Below, piece after piece: positions 29,801 through 41,800 of a stretch of 64,000 nt of DNA. The DNA is from Branchiostoma floridae (taxonomy: Eukaryota; Chordata; Leptocardii; Amphioxiformes; Branchiostomatidae). Numbering within the stretch: the first letter of the stretch is position 1; each line of letters starts with the position of its first letter. The position numbers and the translations under genes are program-made. The stretch spans positions 18,639,454 to 18,703,453 of the forward strand of contig NC_049980.1 of NCBI RefSeq assembly GCF_000003815.2. The letters run 5' to 3'. A model generated the notes under the pieces. It was not told where the DNA came from and did not search any database. It saw nothing but the letters and a program-made list of their open reading frames with translations.

Positions 29801-32800
29801 AACGCCGATACCGGAATATGATACATTGTGATGAACACACAATACGAGGGAAATTCAAGGCATACCTTACTGAGTACTGGAGTGCATGAAAAAAAACCTT
29901 GAAAATGAACGCAAGCACAACGTTTCTATCTTTTGGTAATCCTTGCGACGTCATTCTTAAGACCTCTCTGGTAGCTCTCAATGTTGAGCTTAAGGAAAAT
30001 GATAATGACTCGGAAGTGTAACCTTCATCAACTACCACCCCAAGGAGCGGCTACTTCATAAATACGGGGATAACTACAAGGCAGCTTAAAAGTTCGCCTG
30101 TGTTAGAAGAATTAATAACCATCAAGAAGACTCTTTGCGAAGGGCATCTGCATTGGGCATGCGAAGAATTGACCTTACCCGATTTTTGCACTGTACGATA
30201 CCACTCTTTCGCAAGGGGAATGAATCAAGCACTTATAGGACATTCATTGCATAAAGTTAATGACGTATTCCATTTCTACGGCAACGTGACCAGACGGATC
30301 TTTGGTAAATGGTGTTTTATTGTACTTAAATTAACACGGTACACCAGTCCTATATGGTACTTAATATCAACACTGTACAACAGTCCTACATGCAATTTAA
30401 CATTACCACAGTACAGCAGTGTATCAAGAATGGTAACATTATCACAGGATACCGGTCATGTATGCAACTTAACATTATCACTGTAAAACAATTAACCAAG
30501 TATGAAATTTTACATTTTCACTGTACAACTGTCATGTATGCAACTTAACATTAACACTATACAACAGGCCTGTATGCAACTTAACATTAATACTACACAA
30601 CAGTCCTGGTATGCAAATTAACATTATCACTGTACAACACTGTTGTCAACAGTCCTCACGGTCTTCCACTTAACATTTTCACTGTACAACAGTCCTGTGT
30701 GCAACTTAACATTAATACTACAACAGTACCGGTATGCAAATCAACATTATCACTGTAAAACACTGTTGTCCACAGTCATGTAAGGAACTTGCAATGGTAA
30801 CATTTCCACAGGACAACAGTCCTGTATGGAACTCAACAATAACATAAGACAATAGGCAGGGTCTATTCTAAACAGCAACACTTATGTAAAGATGCCCTTT
30901 TGCACCAGAAATACTATTACGAGAGATATTGGCTTTGAAGATTACAGTCTACGAAGAGAGTACTATTTCCCACCTGTTAACCACAGAAGACACGATGTCC
31001 GCACTAACCTCTTTAAAAACACATGAAACACGACAGAGATGTACCTACAATAGTTGAAAATAGTTATTCCACGAAAACATCACTGACCAAAAGTACGGAC
31101 TGGCAGTGAAGGATCAGAGAAAGAAAATTATTCCTTACGAACATAAACGGCGACAGACTTCCTGACTCCACGGTATAAAATACAATACTTTGGTGGACAT
31201 GTCTACGTACGTTTATGCATCATGCATGATTTGCCGGACCATTGCTTCCCCAAACTGATGAGCGACGCAATAGAAAGGCGCCTAACGTCTTAACAAGCAA
31301 CAGCATTGCGGTCCGATTAATCATTGGCATTGTGTCATTAGTGAGCTACACTGTCAGTATGTGTACGCGGATGGCTCGAAAAGATATTTCCTTTGAAAAT
31401 ACTCCTAAACCATCATTCAGTGCTCTGGATTGAAGGATCGTAATCGTCGTAAGGCCATCCTGTGCTACGAACAAGAATATTTAAACTACAATTTTCGGGA
31501 CAGCGAATTGGATGTAACCAAAGTTTCGACTGACTTTGTGAGCAGTGGATCAAATGATAGTTTGTTGCATCCTCCGTGTCTAACCCTCTGCGAATCTTTC
31601 AGCGAAAACGTAAGTTATCGATTTATTCTATTACAATTGAATATCACAATAGCCTCTGCATTTGCCTTTCAGCTGGACACTGCTGGACGACAATGTCAAA
31701 GAACGGGAAGTGCCAAGGCCTGATCAAGGCGTTCGTGTCTAAGGAAGAGTGCTGCAGATCTGGAGGAGTCAGCATTGCCTACACGGAGGACGACGTCGAC
31801 CTGGGAACGCTCTTCAAATGGCGAGCGTTCGGTGATGGCGCGCCCGGCTGCGAGCCTTGCCGAGGTGAGTTTGAAGAGGGTAAGTGCATCTACACAGGTT
31901 GGTGCTTACACTTTAGATTCTCTGTGTGGTGAATTCCATACAAGATAAGCACAAAACGTAAGTGTAGGTGGTCTGCATGGTGGTCTTCGCATTCGAGGAT
32001 CCCGATGTCAGCAGTTCTAGCTCATGAGTCACATGATTCCTTTTAGATTTTCCTTTCAGATTTCTGGTAGCTTCCGGGATTCTGACATTCTCCAGCCAAA
32101 AATTAGCACCCATTGAAAAACCTAGTACCAATCAGAAAATTGATATACAATCAGGAAGTAGTACATGGAAAGGAAAACGGGCCTGGTAATAAAGCGTGCT
32201 ATGCAAACTAACGTGAAGTATACTAAACGTTCCTGACGTTTTCATTCTCCATCAAACAGAGTCATGTGATGACGTTCAGTGCGGACCAGACAAGCGCTGT
32301 AAGATGAACAGAAGAAACAAGCCCCGGTGTGTGTGCTCCCCTGACTGTTCGGACCCACCCACACGGGGAGCTGTTTGCGGCACGGACCGCAAGACGTACA
32401 AAACATACTGCAGCCTCCTGAGAGCCAAGTGCAGACTGTCTCAACCGAACCTACAAGTCTCCTACCACGGCATTTGCAAAAGTAAGCTACAAAGACCTTA
32501 CATTTATAGCTGTGACATGATTGACAGTTTATTACGGACACATTTTATAATACAGAGATTTTCACCAGTCATCTGATCATGACAACTGAGGACCAAATAG
32601 CCTTGACCACGTAACGTGAGCAGCGGGTCAACGGTGTTTGGTAATAGGTAGATTTGGTAGAGCCACCAATCGGGTTCAGTCAAGGCTGGCCGCCGGGTCC
32701 GGAAGCAGTTAAAACATTTCTTACCATAACGTTGTATACCAACATGGATAGGTTTTCATGCCAGTAGTTAGATTATACTCGAGAAAATATTATTACCTAC

Positions 32801-35013
32801 TGTCCGCAAATTATATACATATCTTAATGCCTGAGACCTAACCAACATTTTACCTAATATTTTCTAGCCTCATGCGGCGACGTGACGTGTCCACCGGGGA
32901 ACCGTTGTATTATGGACCAGAACGAAACGCCCCACTGTGTATCCTGTGAGTTCCACTGCCTTGCAACTCCGTCACTCGCGGAGGCTGTGTGTGGAGTTGA
33001 CGGCGTAACGTACCCGAGTGAGTGCCACCTTCGAGAAGCAACCTGCCTAGCCGGCCACACCATAGGCGTTGCCTACAAGGGGCTATGCAGAGGTGAGTTT
33101 CCGTATAACCTATGAGAATGTTCATATTCATAACAAGCGCAACATCCGTTGGTCACTCAAGCTGTAAGCGGATATATTGCAACCCCTAAAACGGGTAGTA
33201 GTAAAGCTGTGTCAAATCGCCCCCAGCATCTGTACATTCCTTGTACGCTGCCTGTTAAGTAAAACACTTGATTCAACCAGACATGTCAAGCATGCCACCG
33301 CGCAGCTTATAGGGTTTGCGGTTTTCCTGACATGGTACGTTTCACTTGATCAAGACAAGTTATGAATAGGACCACCAACACAAGCTGAAGATGTCCATAC
33401 ATCCCCACCAAGGGGCAGACAGACAGCCGAGACGCTAAACAGGCGTACATATGTACATGCCTGTCATTGGCATCTAAATAAAGAACATGACCTGGGTCAC
33501 CGTGCTTGTTTACGGGGAATCAACCCGATCGAAATGATCATGGCGGCGTTTTTTTTCCTTCGGTCAGGGGAGTCGTCAAGTGGTATATATTGCATTCAGT
33601 CTGCAAAAATTCTAGGAATTGCACAGGAATTTTTCCACAGGAATGCTAGCACTCCACAGTATGCTGGGTATTCAATACCCCCCCCCCCCCCCAATCTGTT
33701 CCAGATGTATCTCTGGTATGCAATGGTGGAATGTAGGTCAGACTGGATCCTGGAGGAATTTGTCCTTTGAAACTAGTGGTAGACAGGGAAACTCTGCACA
33801 ATGGATCACATTGTCTTGGTTGTTATGTTATATGGTATGAATGATACATTTTCTTTTCTAGAGCTTGTTCAAGCCATAGGCCACAGGCAGACAGGAAATA
33901 CTTCTGTAGTGCTCAGCTGTAGGTTAGGTCACTGGCAGACCATTGTACTGTACCGGGGATAGTACATTTCTGCTGGCTGTAGGTTTATGTTACAGGTGGG
34001 CTACGGTATATTGTGTCAGGGATAGTGCGACAGGGAAGTTCCAGTCTATTTCTGATTTGAGCTGTATTGTTGTACCCTCAATCGTCGTCATGGCAATAAT
34101 ACATTTTTATTGCCAGTCTTGTTTTTCCTTCGGTCAAGGCTGCCATGCCACCATATCTTTGACATTGTAGCATCCCACCCAAACTATGTGCTACGCCCCC
34201 TGACACTAAGCTTATGCCAGGATTGTGGTCTAGTGGTGCATTAGCCGAGGGTAATCCCGAACAATTTAGGTAACAGATTCTTCTCTAAATCAGGGTCGAT
34301 GACCTGCGATGGGCTGGCATGCGGGAGAGGGAAACGGTGTCTCGTGGACAAGAACAACAACCCGCGATGCGTGACATGTGGGATGGACTGCTCACGCCAC
34401 AAAGCATCTCCTTCAGACCCGATCTGCGGGTCGGATGGAGTGACGTATGCCGACTGGTGTGACATGAGAGAGACGTCGTGCAGAACAGGCTTCATCATCG
34501 AGACAAAGCACATCGGGCGATGCATGGGAGGTAAGATGTATTGCTTGATAAGACAAAGATACTCTCTAGCAATGCTTTAAGTCAAAGGAATAGGATAATG
34601 CGTATGCAGGGACATCAGCAGCAGGTTTTGCCTATAAATGAGCAATCTACTTATAAGTTATCCCGGCGAACAGCATGGGTAAGGATGGATTCTATACAGA
34701 CAGATGGATTAGTATAAAAAGGATAGGGTGCGGGGTTTTCAAATATCAACGTCAATGACATAATGCGGGGTCTCCAAATACCAACATTAATGCCATAATC
34801 TGTTATCTGTGTGCTGACAAAAGATTTATTTTGCACTGGAACATGTAATTACTTATCAAGTTGTCTACAAAGAATAATCCCATTTATGGTTATTTCCTTT
34901 CAGATAGAATGCCAATGATGACGGATACCTATCTCTTTGAGGGCTCCATGTCGGGCGAAGCGGGAAGTTCTTCAGCTAGTTTCACCGACGGGGAAGACGA
35001 AGAAAGTCGGTGA
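26723..35013 (+). CDS. FST: Follistatin (secreted activin/BMP antagonist), 6 coding exons
   Basis: Secreted glycoprotein that binds and neutralises activins and related TGF-beta ligands outside the cell. The exons total 1071 bp (356 aa), close to the vertebrate 344-aa form. In order: signal peptide (hydrophobic LRVLIFSLVLLA), N-terminal domain (GHCWTTMSKNGKCQ ... LFKWRAFGDGAPGCEPC), three follistatin domains each with an EGF-like hairpin plus Kazal module (CGTDRKTYKTYC, CGVDGVTYPSEC, CGSDGVTYADWC), and a short acidic tail ending GEDEESR. One domain per exon, with every internal intron in phase 1, is also the vertebrate gene layout. The first follistatin domain keeps the basic heparin-binding stretch (KRCKMNRRNKPRC). 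The start is the only Met before the signal peptide. FSTL3 lacks the third follistatin domain, so this is FST proper. Confidence 0.97.
26808..31672 (+). other. FST intron 1 (4.9 kb)
   Basis: Large first intron. Its notable content is the diverged minisatellite at 30330-30855. No coding exon was recognised. Its size and position make it a candidate site for regulatory elements, but I cannot name any. Confidence 0.6.
30330..30855. repeat. Diverged minisatellite, unit about 36-40 bp
   Basis: Roughly 13 imperfect copies of a unit that includes TTAACATTATCACTGTACAA followed by CAGTCCTGTATGCAAC. Copies differ by substitutions and small indels. The phrase CACTGTACAACAGTCCTG recurs nearly intact several times. 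Confidence 0.85.
31673..31864 (+). CDS. FST: FST exon 2: N-terminal domain
   Basis: 192 bp after tgcctttcag. Contains GHCWTTMSKNGKCQGLIK, KEECCRSGG and TLFKWRAFGDGAPGCEPC, matching the follistatin N-terminal (TB-like) fold that contacts ligand. Confidence 0.98.
32260..32481 (+). CDS. FST: FST exon 3: follistatin domain 1
   Basis: 222 bp. CDDVQCGPDKRCKMNRRNKP begins the EGF-like hairpin and carries the basic heparin-binding patch; the Kazal part holds CGTDRKTYKTYC. Confidence 0.98.
32868..33092 (+). CDS. FST: FST exon 4: follistatin domain 2
   Basis: 225 bp. CGDVTCPPGNRCIMDQNETP and then CGVDGVTYPSECHLREATC. The NET sequon in the hairpin is a potential N-glycosylation site. Confidence 0.98.
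33093..34293 (+). other. FST intron 4
   Basis: 1.2-kb intron with a poly-C run near 33679-33692 and two loosely similar stretches sharing GGGATAGT (about 33955 and 34020). No exon seen. Confidence 0.5.
34294..34530 (+). CDS. FST: FST exon 5: follistatin domain 3
   Basis: 237 bp. CDGLACGRGKRCLVDKNNNP and then CGSDGVTYADWCDMRETSC. Confidence 0.98.
34904..35013 (+). CDS. FST: FST exon 6: acidic C-terminal tail
   Basis: 110 bp from tttcag to TGA at 35011-35013. Encodes DRMPMMTDTYLFEGSMSGEA and a Ser/acidic end (SFTDGEDEESR), corresponding to the acidic tail of the vertebrate long isoform. Confidence 0.9.
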
Positions 35014-35390
35014 AATGGCTTTGAATTGTAGCGTCCTTCCATTTCAAAATTCAAGTAAAAGACATTAATATATGCACTGTGCACACCATCATTCCAGTAC
35101 TCCCATGAATATTTTTTCTTGCCCTCAATGTAGTCATTCAACAGCGTTGCGGTTACTCGCAGTTGACGACAGCGTTATCTTTATTTTGTTACTGTGTGCA
35201 TGGTAAATGTAGGGCCAGTTTTCTCTATTATTTTTTAAATATTGAAATGCAAAGGAAAATATTGTTACAAGTACTGTATTGTATATTTCTACTATTTATG
35301 TGTAATGTGAGTGTATGCTCAGGTATTGTGAATTTGCACAATCTTCCTTATAAAGACAAGTAAGTTTCTTGTCATATGAGTGGTGTAAGT

Positions 35391-35396
35391 ATTAAA
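35391..35396 (+). terminator. FST: FST candidate polyadenylation signal
   Basis: ATTAAA 378 bp after the stop codon, in A/T-rich sequence. Confidence 0.4.
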
Positions 35397-37129
35397 GAGA
35401 TGATTCTGTAAAAATGTGAACTATGTGCGGATGTCCGTGTATATTTTCTTATTTCTTTGAAACAGTATATTTCGAATACTCTGTTTTTTTGTGGCTGATG
35501 CATGTGTTGATGTATGTATATGTTGGCCTCCAAGACGGAGACCTCTTGTCTGTCATGAGCGACAGAGTCGTCTGGAGGAACTTTATAGTGTCACCTGATA
35601 TGGGGATGAACTGAACTGACTGTATGTGCTTAAGTAGGAGACCACATTAACGCCTCCAGTCAATATGCTAACTGATGGAAAAACATGCAAATGTAACGCA
35701 GTGATACAAAGTGAACACGTGAATATATATCACCGCCTTCGTGAAAACAATACAACATTACATCTGTGAACATCGGTAAACAGTATATTACAGCAATTCC
35801 ATGGAGGTTAATTATAAGATCGAACAGGCTATGCATTAAAGACTATATATGGCCTCCTTCGGTCAATATTGACCATGGTAAAATTACAGACTAAGTAATA
35901 TATAAACATGGATTACAGCTATAGGACTTGTAGTAGCTTGGATGTGCATTTGAAAGAACGTTGTGATAATCAAAGTACCTACGTACATCTACCGAGTTAT
36001 TTCAACGTCAACATGTACCACGCACATCACGTAGCGTATGTGGTCGTATTAAAAAGAATTGTTGCAGAAACTATTGGTCTTGTCTTGTTTTACTTGGATC
36101 AGTGAAGGCATCGATTATCTTTTTTTAAAATATAGAATATGAAATGATGTCAAAAATATTATCCAGAATATTCTGCTAGGCTGGTCTATAGATGCTTTAT
36201 TCCGGGTTAACTGTAGTGGAAATAAAATCAACCGGCACAAGACAACAGTGCCGTGGTCGTGCGTAGGTAAACAAGGTTGAAAAGACGTTGGGAATGGAAG
36301 CAAATAATTTGACAAGCCTGATGTTCACGGCCAAACAAACCTTGTATATCTAGTACTATCTATGTACACAATCAGATCTAAGCTGAACACACATATGTTG
36401 CCTTGGTTAGTCTTTGAAGAGGTCTATCTCTTACGTAGGTGTACAAGATTCGACGTTTTATTTAGTATTGTAGATGACCTACCTTGGCCCCAAGTGAGGG
36501 CATTTCGTTAATTTCTACCACACTGAATACGCTGGCTAATAGGGAGAATAATTTGCCAGGGGAATTTTGCTTTCAGACTAGTTCGCCGGAGGAACAACAT
36601 TAACATTAGTGTTCACTAACTTAACTCCCTAGACAATTAAACTATTTTTTTCCGAATTCTGCTTTCCCTGTTCCCCGTAGGACGGCCTGGCGGAGGGTAA
36701 CATTTAGTAGTAGTCGTCCTCATTTCGCTAGTTCCAATGACATGATGGACTACATTTTATAACCCTGGACAGTAACAGTAACTATGAAAGATTCATTTGT
36801 CTTGACGTTATGCAGAAGTAGCCTCCGTTGCAGACTTCGAACGCGGTCGGCTTTATTTTGGGGTGGTTCGCGAATTTCAAGGTTGGTAATTCTTTATATG
36901 CCGGGAAAGGGAGTTTGCAGAAGAAAGGAGTTTGCCGTGGAAAGGAGAAGAGAGTCAGGTTTGGTTTCATTAACTTTGCTGAATAAAAGGCCATGCCGCG
37001 TACCTGTCGTCTGAATTGGATTTGTGGATAAATGAGTACTAGTAGCCTAGGGTGCTGTACCGGTCTTGTTTGTTGTTATTTTACCTCCATGAAATGTAAT
37101 GGAATGGAGGTTATATTTTACCCCGCGTT

Positions 37130-37160
<31 letters not shown>

Positions 37161-38833
37161 GTAAACAAAATAACTCAAGAACGGCTGGGTGGATTGGTTT
37201 CATACTTGGTGTGTTGGTAGTGTGTGATAAAAGCTGGAAATGATTAGATTTTGGGCCCCCTAGCGGCTCCCCTTGGTACAGCAGCGCAACTTCCGGTTTT
37301 GCTATCTTGGTGTTCTGAACAAGCTATGGCCACAATATTTGAGTATTAGATAGCTCTTGTGCTCAGGAAGAAATGACATAAGTTTGGGCCCCCTAGCGTC
37401 TACTTTTGGGACAGCAGGGGCATTTTTGTCAAAAACTTCTGAAGACGATAACTCAAGAAGGGAACAACGAATTTTCATGATTTTTGGTATGTAGGTGCCT
37501 TCGACAATGTTGTACAAGATAAGATACTAATTATGCAAAATTGGAGTACATTTGCATAATTAATGAGAATATTATATCATAGCAGTTTTTTTCAATGTAT
37601 CTCTTGTTCCAGACATGCTATGGTCTTGACATTTAGGTGGTAGATAGCTTTTAGTGCCATGACCAAGTGGAGAAAGTTTCAGCCCTCTAACATTTAATTG
37701 TGGAACTGCAGGGGCGTTTTTGTCAAGACACTCCAAAGCGGATAACTGCAGAAAGGATAGACAGATTGGCATCATATTAAGCATGCGGGTACCTTAGACA
37801 AAGATGTTCATAATGATATACATGTTATGCAAATGAGGACTTAATTTGCATAATTAATGAGGAAATTGTATAATTCCATTGTTTTCAATAACTGGACTTC
37901 AATAAATGTAACACATGTTAATTATGATAGATGGAGTATAAGCAGATACCAAATATGGTAATGAGGAGCTTATTTGCATAATTTATGTAAAAATTGCAAA
38001 ACCGCTTTATGATTAATAAGGGGAATTTTATAATTGTGACATGTGTACGTTAGTCAATGATGAACAACACCATGCATAAATTATGTCTATGTGTTAGTCA
38101 ATTTCATTATTGTATGTTGAGATCTTTCATGCTGCAAGAATTTACTTTCGCCCCTTGCACAAGGAGACATTGAACTCAAAACACATGTTCTGACAAAAGT
38201 TAGGCCCGGGATGGCCTCCCATGGGTGATTCTAGCACAAAACCACCCGGTGTAGCCCAGTTGGGGACGATGTCAATCTGAACCGTGATTCTATGCAGATA
38301 AGCCCAAGTACATCCGTATACATTCGTCCAGCGTTGATGATTTTTGCGATGACTCTTCAAAGCACTAGTATCTAACGTTACCCGACTCCAAGAAAGAACT
38401 GACCAATGTGTCGGCTTTTCATCCACAGTTTTAGGTATAAATTCCCTGTCGGCCACTTCCTTCTTTATGTTCTGTAATGGTTGATAGTTTGGAAAAGAAG
38501 TCATCAGACCTTGAATCAAAAGTTATTCCCGCCATGAATGAAGACTGACGTTGGTGCCATTTTTGGCGGACCAAAATCAGACGACATTTTGGCAACTGGG
38601 GGTCACTGAGCTCTGAATTTTCCCCCTCCGCTATTAGGAAGTCCCAGATAGCTTCCAATCAGGGAGAACACTGCCTTAGATACTTCGCGACTTGCTAATT
38701 GAGCGAGTTATTCGTATTATACGTTTATATACACCAGAAACTATCAATAAGAATTCTGTTTACTCACCAGTGAACTCTCGAAAGTACCCACAATCCTTAG
38801 TGAGACATGATGTGACGTCACAGAATTAGCAAG
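35397..38833. other. Intergenic region between FST and NDUFS4
   Basis: About 3.4 kb. Contains a dispersed repeat block (37075-38000) and a minus-strand reading-frame candidate (38142-38530). No confirmed gene. Confidence 0.6.
37075..38000. repeat. Unclassified dispersed repeat with internal duplications
   Basis: Begins near a small palindrome (ACCTCCAT ... ATGGAGGT) and a (GT)n run. It then repeats phrases: GGGCCCCCTAGCG twice (37250 and 37385 area), ATAACTCAAGAA twice, GCAGGGGC followed by TTTTTGTCAA twice, and ATTTGCATAATTAATGAG twice or more. The layout suggests tandem copies of a mobile or satellite-like unit of about 120-340 bp. Confidence 0.65.
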
Positions 38834-38898
38834 ATGGCCTCCTTGCTGAGAAACGGAATACTAAGGACAGCGGGAATCGCCTTCGTACGGCCGCACAG
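38834..38898 (+). CDS. NDUFS4: NDUFS4 exon 1: mitochondrial presequence
   Basis: 65 bp from ATG (context agcaagATGG) to a gtgcga donor. Basic, amphipathic-looking N-terminus. Leaves two bases completing Arg. Confidence 0.92.
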
Positions 38899-41800
38899 GT
38901 GCGATGTCAGCATTTAAACACATTTCTATGTCATGTGCACTTACTTTTGCAAAGTTTCTGAGAAAAATTAGATTCATAGGTTGCTGGGAATGTAGCAAAA
39001 TTCGCGACGAAGTGGTTGACCTAGGTCGAATAGTGGGGAGGGGGGCGTCTCCAAACGAATACTAAGTATTAGTTTCCAAATTTTCTACTTAGCTATGTAG
39101 GTAGCTACACTATATTAAAGCGAAATAGTTTCATTTTGTATCTGTTAATTGAATATTTTCAACAAGTCTTGTTGTGACCTGTACTTGTACTGTAAAATGT
39201 GCAACAAAGGTCTTCAATCAAATTATCTGTATCGAGCTTCAATTTTTGTGTGGCAGTTGAGCAAATCACTCTGAGACACAGATGCAACACATGTACACAA
39301 GCAGATTATTGGTCGTGGGAGTTACTACCTTTTTTCGACCCGCCGCCAGTCATGTTTGTAATAATCTTAATGGAAATTAGCCAATCTGCATGTACGTATG
39401 TACTTCGAAATTAACACTCTGTTTGCATATCTTTTGCAACAAAATTTATCAGAGCTGCTGCCTGTACAAGGAATCTATCCCAAGAGACCAGTCCATCTGC
39501 ACATGCCAATGAAGAAACTCAGATCACCCCCTTTGAGGAAAAAGTGGTATGTCCCATGTTGTGATTTGCATTAACACATTTGTAGCATAATAATCATATG
39601 ACATGTATATAGAGTTTACAAAAGTTCTGATTGGGCTCATGCTTGATATCCTTTCAACTAACGCCAGACACACTGGTAGTGGTACTCTTTACAGATCTGA
39701 TTGCATGCTTGGAGACACATGTACAGTGTGCATGAGGCCCACAACATCTTTACCATGAGAACACATGTACTGCATGCACATCGCATCTGGTCCAGTGTAC
39801 ATTGTTGTGACCTTTTTTTCTTATTGGACCGGTCTGGAAAAACGGACCTAAAAAAATTCAATGGACCTGACATAGGACCGATTAGAAAATGAACAGATTA
39901 TACTGGCAGTATGGTGGTTGCAAGCCTGGAGTCTAGCCTTGTTCACTTTGGTCTGCTCCCGAAGGTTGCAGGGTAGCGGACCGAAGCGAACAAGGCTGGA
40001 CTCCAGGCTACTATGACGGCAGGTGTTCACGTGTTTTGAGATTTATTGATCCTAGAAAATAGCAAGAGCAACATAGAGGACAGTTGGTAGTCATTTTTTA
40101 TCAAGTTTTTACAGTGAAATAGCATTGTTCCATACATCTTTAATGAATTGTGCCATTGGAGATTGTGAAAACCTTATTACATGGATTTTTATCACATGGA
40201 TCTGTGACATTTTTNNNNNNNNNNNNNNNNNNNNNNNNNNNNNNNNNNNNNNNNNNNNNNNNNNNNNNNNNNNNNNNNNNNNNNNNNNNNNNNNNNNNNN
40301 NNNNNNNNNNNNNNGTTAGAGCTGTGCACCCAATTATTTGCTGTGGGTGCACAGGGTTTACCCAAATATTTTCTTAGGTTTATGTATGTAAAGATATCAA
40401 AGCATACTAGTATACATCATATTCTTGACATCGAAGTGAAAGATGATAAAAAATCTGTCATGGTACTCGTTTAAGAATTTGATAAGCTTGTAGCTAAGTT
40501 TTGCTATTAGGTCATTAATTAAATTTAAGTGGTGCACCCAAACATTTTTTGGTGCACCCAATTTTTTAAGCTGGGTGCACCAGTGCACCTAGAGTCGATT
40601 CCATATTACCGAGAGGGTGTTTCTTGCCTTTTGTCCTAACATTTTGGAAATCTTTGTAACAATCTAACTGTGATAAGTAACTGTTTAGAACTATTTACAA
40701 CATCTATGTGACGTTCTAAATGTTTCTATAGTATTCAAACATGTTAGAAACATTTCTAACATCAAATACATTATTTCTGTTAGTTTCTAAACTGTTCCAA
40801 CATAGATGCATCATTTGTGATCACATGTTCGAACATGGAAACAATATGATGAAACTGGGTCAGTGGGCTAGGAAGAGGGCAATTCACACATCCCTGCCAA
40901 GTGCAGGAAATTATGTCTGTCTGCCACCTTCTCACAAAAGACTCACCAGTTTATACTAAAGAAAATCTCAAAAAATACAAGATCCAAACAAAGGACTAAG
41001 CTTAGCAGCTTTGTTTATGGGGTCAATAAAAGTTTTTATGGAGGGAAAAAATGACACAAAATGTTGGAACATGTTGGAACAATAACAAAAACACATAGAT
41101 GTTTGAAAATTGTTCTAAATAAAGAGATAATGATATCATTACTTTCCCAAATGTTCCAACAAATATAAAAAGGTTCAAACATGTTTAAACTTTCATTTTG
41201 AAATGTTTGAACAATTTCGAACTTTAGTGACTGAAATGTTCTTTTACTCAAAACAGTTCAAACTTATTACAAATATCATTTCAAAACCATCTCGGTGACT
41301 TGGAATTGACTCTAATCCCAAAATGAATTTCGAGCCCTGTTATGTATGTATTTCTTTGCCATCGCAATGTGATATGAAATATATCCTCAGCTTGCTAAAT
41401 ATCATCCTTTCTTCTAATTTCTCTTCTTTGATGAACAATATGTAAATATACTTTCTCTTTAGGAGCTGGCCCCCTTGTCTGGTGTACCTGAAGAGCAGTT
41501 GTCCACACGGAAGGCCAGGATCTATGTCCCTGCACGCAACGCCATGCAGTCTGGCTCAGCAGGCACCCGCCAGTGGAAGATAGAATTCGATACAAGGGAG
41601 AGATGGGAGAATCCACTGATGGGATGGGGGTCCTCGTAAGTCTTAACAAAAAAACATACCATGTCCAGAAATATAATATATCATGCTAGCAGGCATAGTC
41701 CAGTGATGAGTGTCCAGATAGAGGTCGAAAGAGTCATACCATGTCCAGAAATATAATATATCATGCTAGCAGGCATAGTCCAGTGATGAGTGTCCAGATA

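Larger units (their letters stand above)
39547..41462 (+). other. NDUFS4 intron 2 (with gap and small repeats)
   Basis: Contains the fold-back element at 39923-40009, a 100-N gap, several GGTGCACCCA copies (about 40325-40590) and a stretch rich in short TTCCAACA/TGTTGGAA and TTTGAACA motifs (about 40620-41270). No exon. Confidence 0.6.

Noticed and set aside
30330-30855. CRISPR-like array
   Set aside because: Units are diverged tandem repeats with no constant repeat/variable spacer structure, and the genome is animal.
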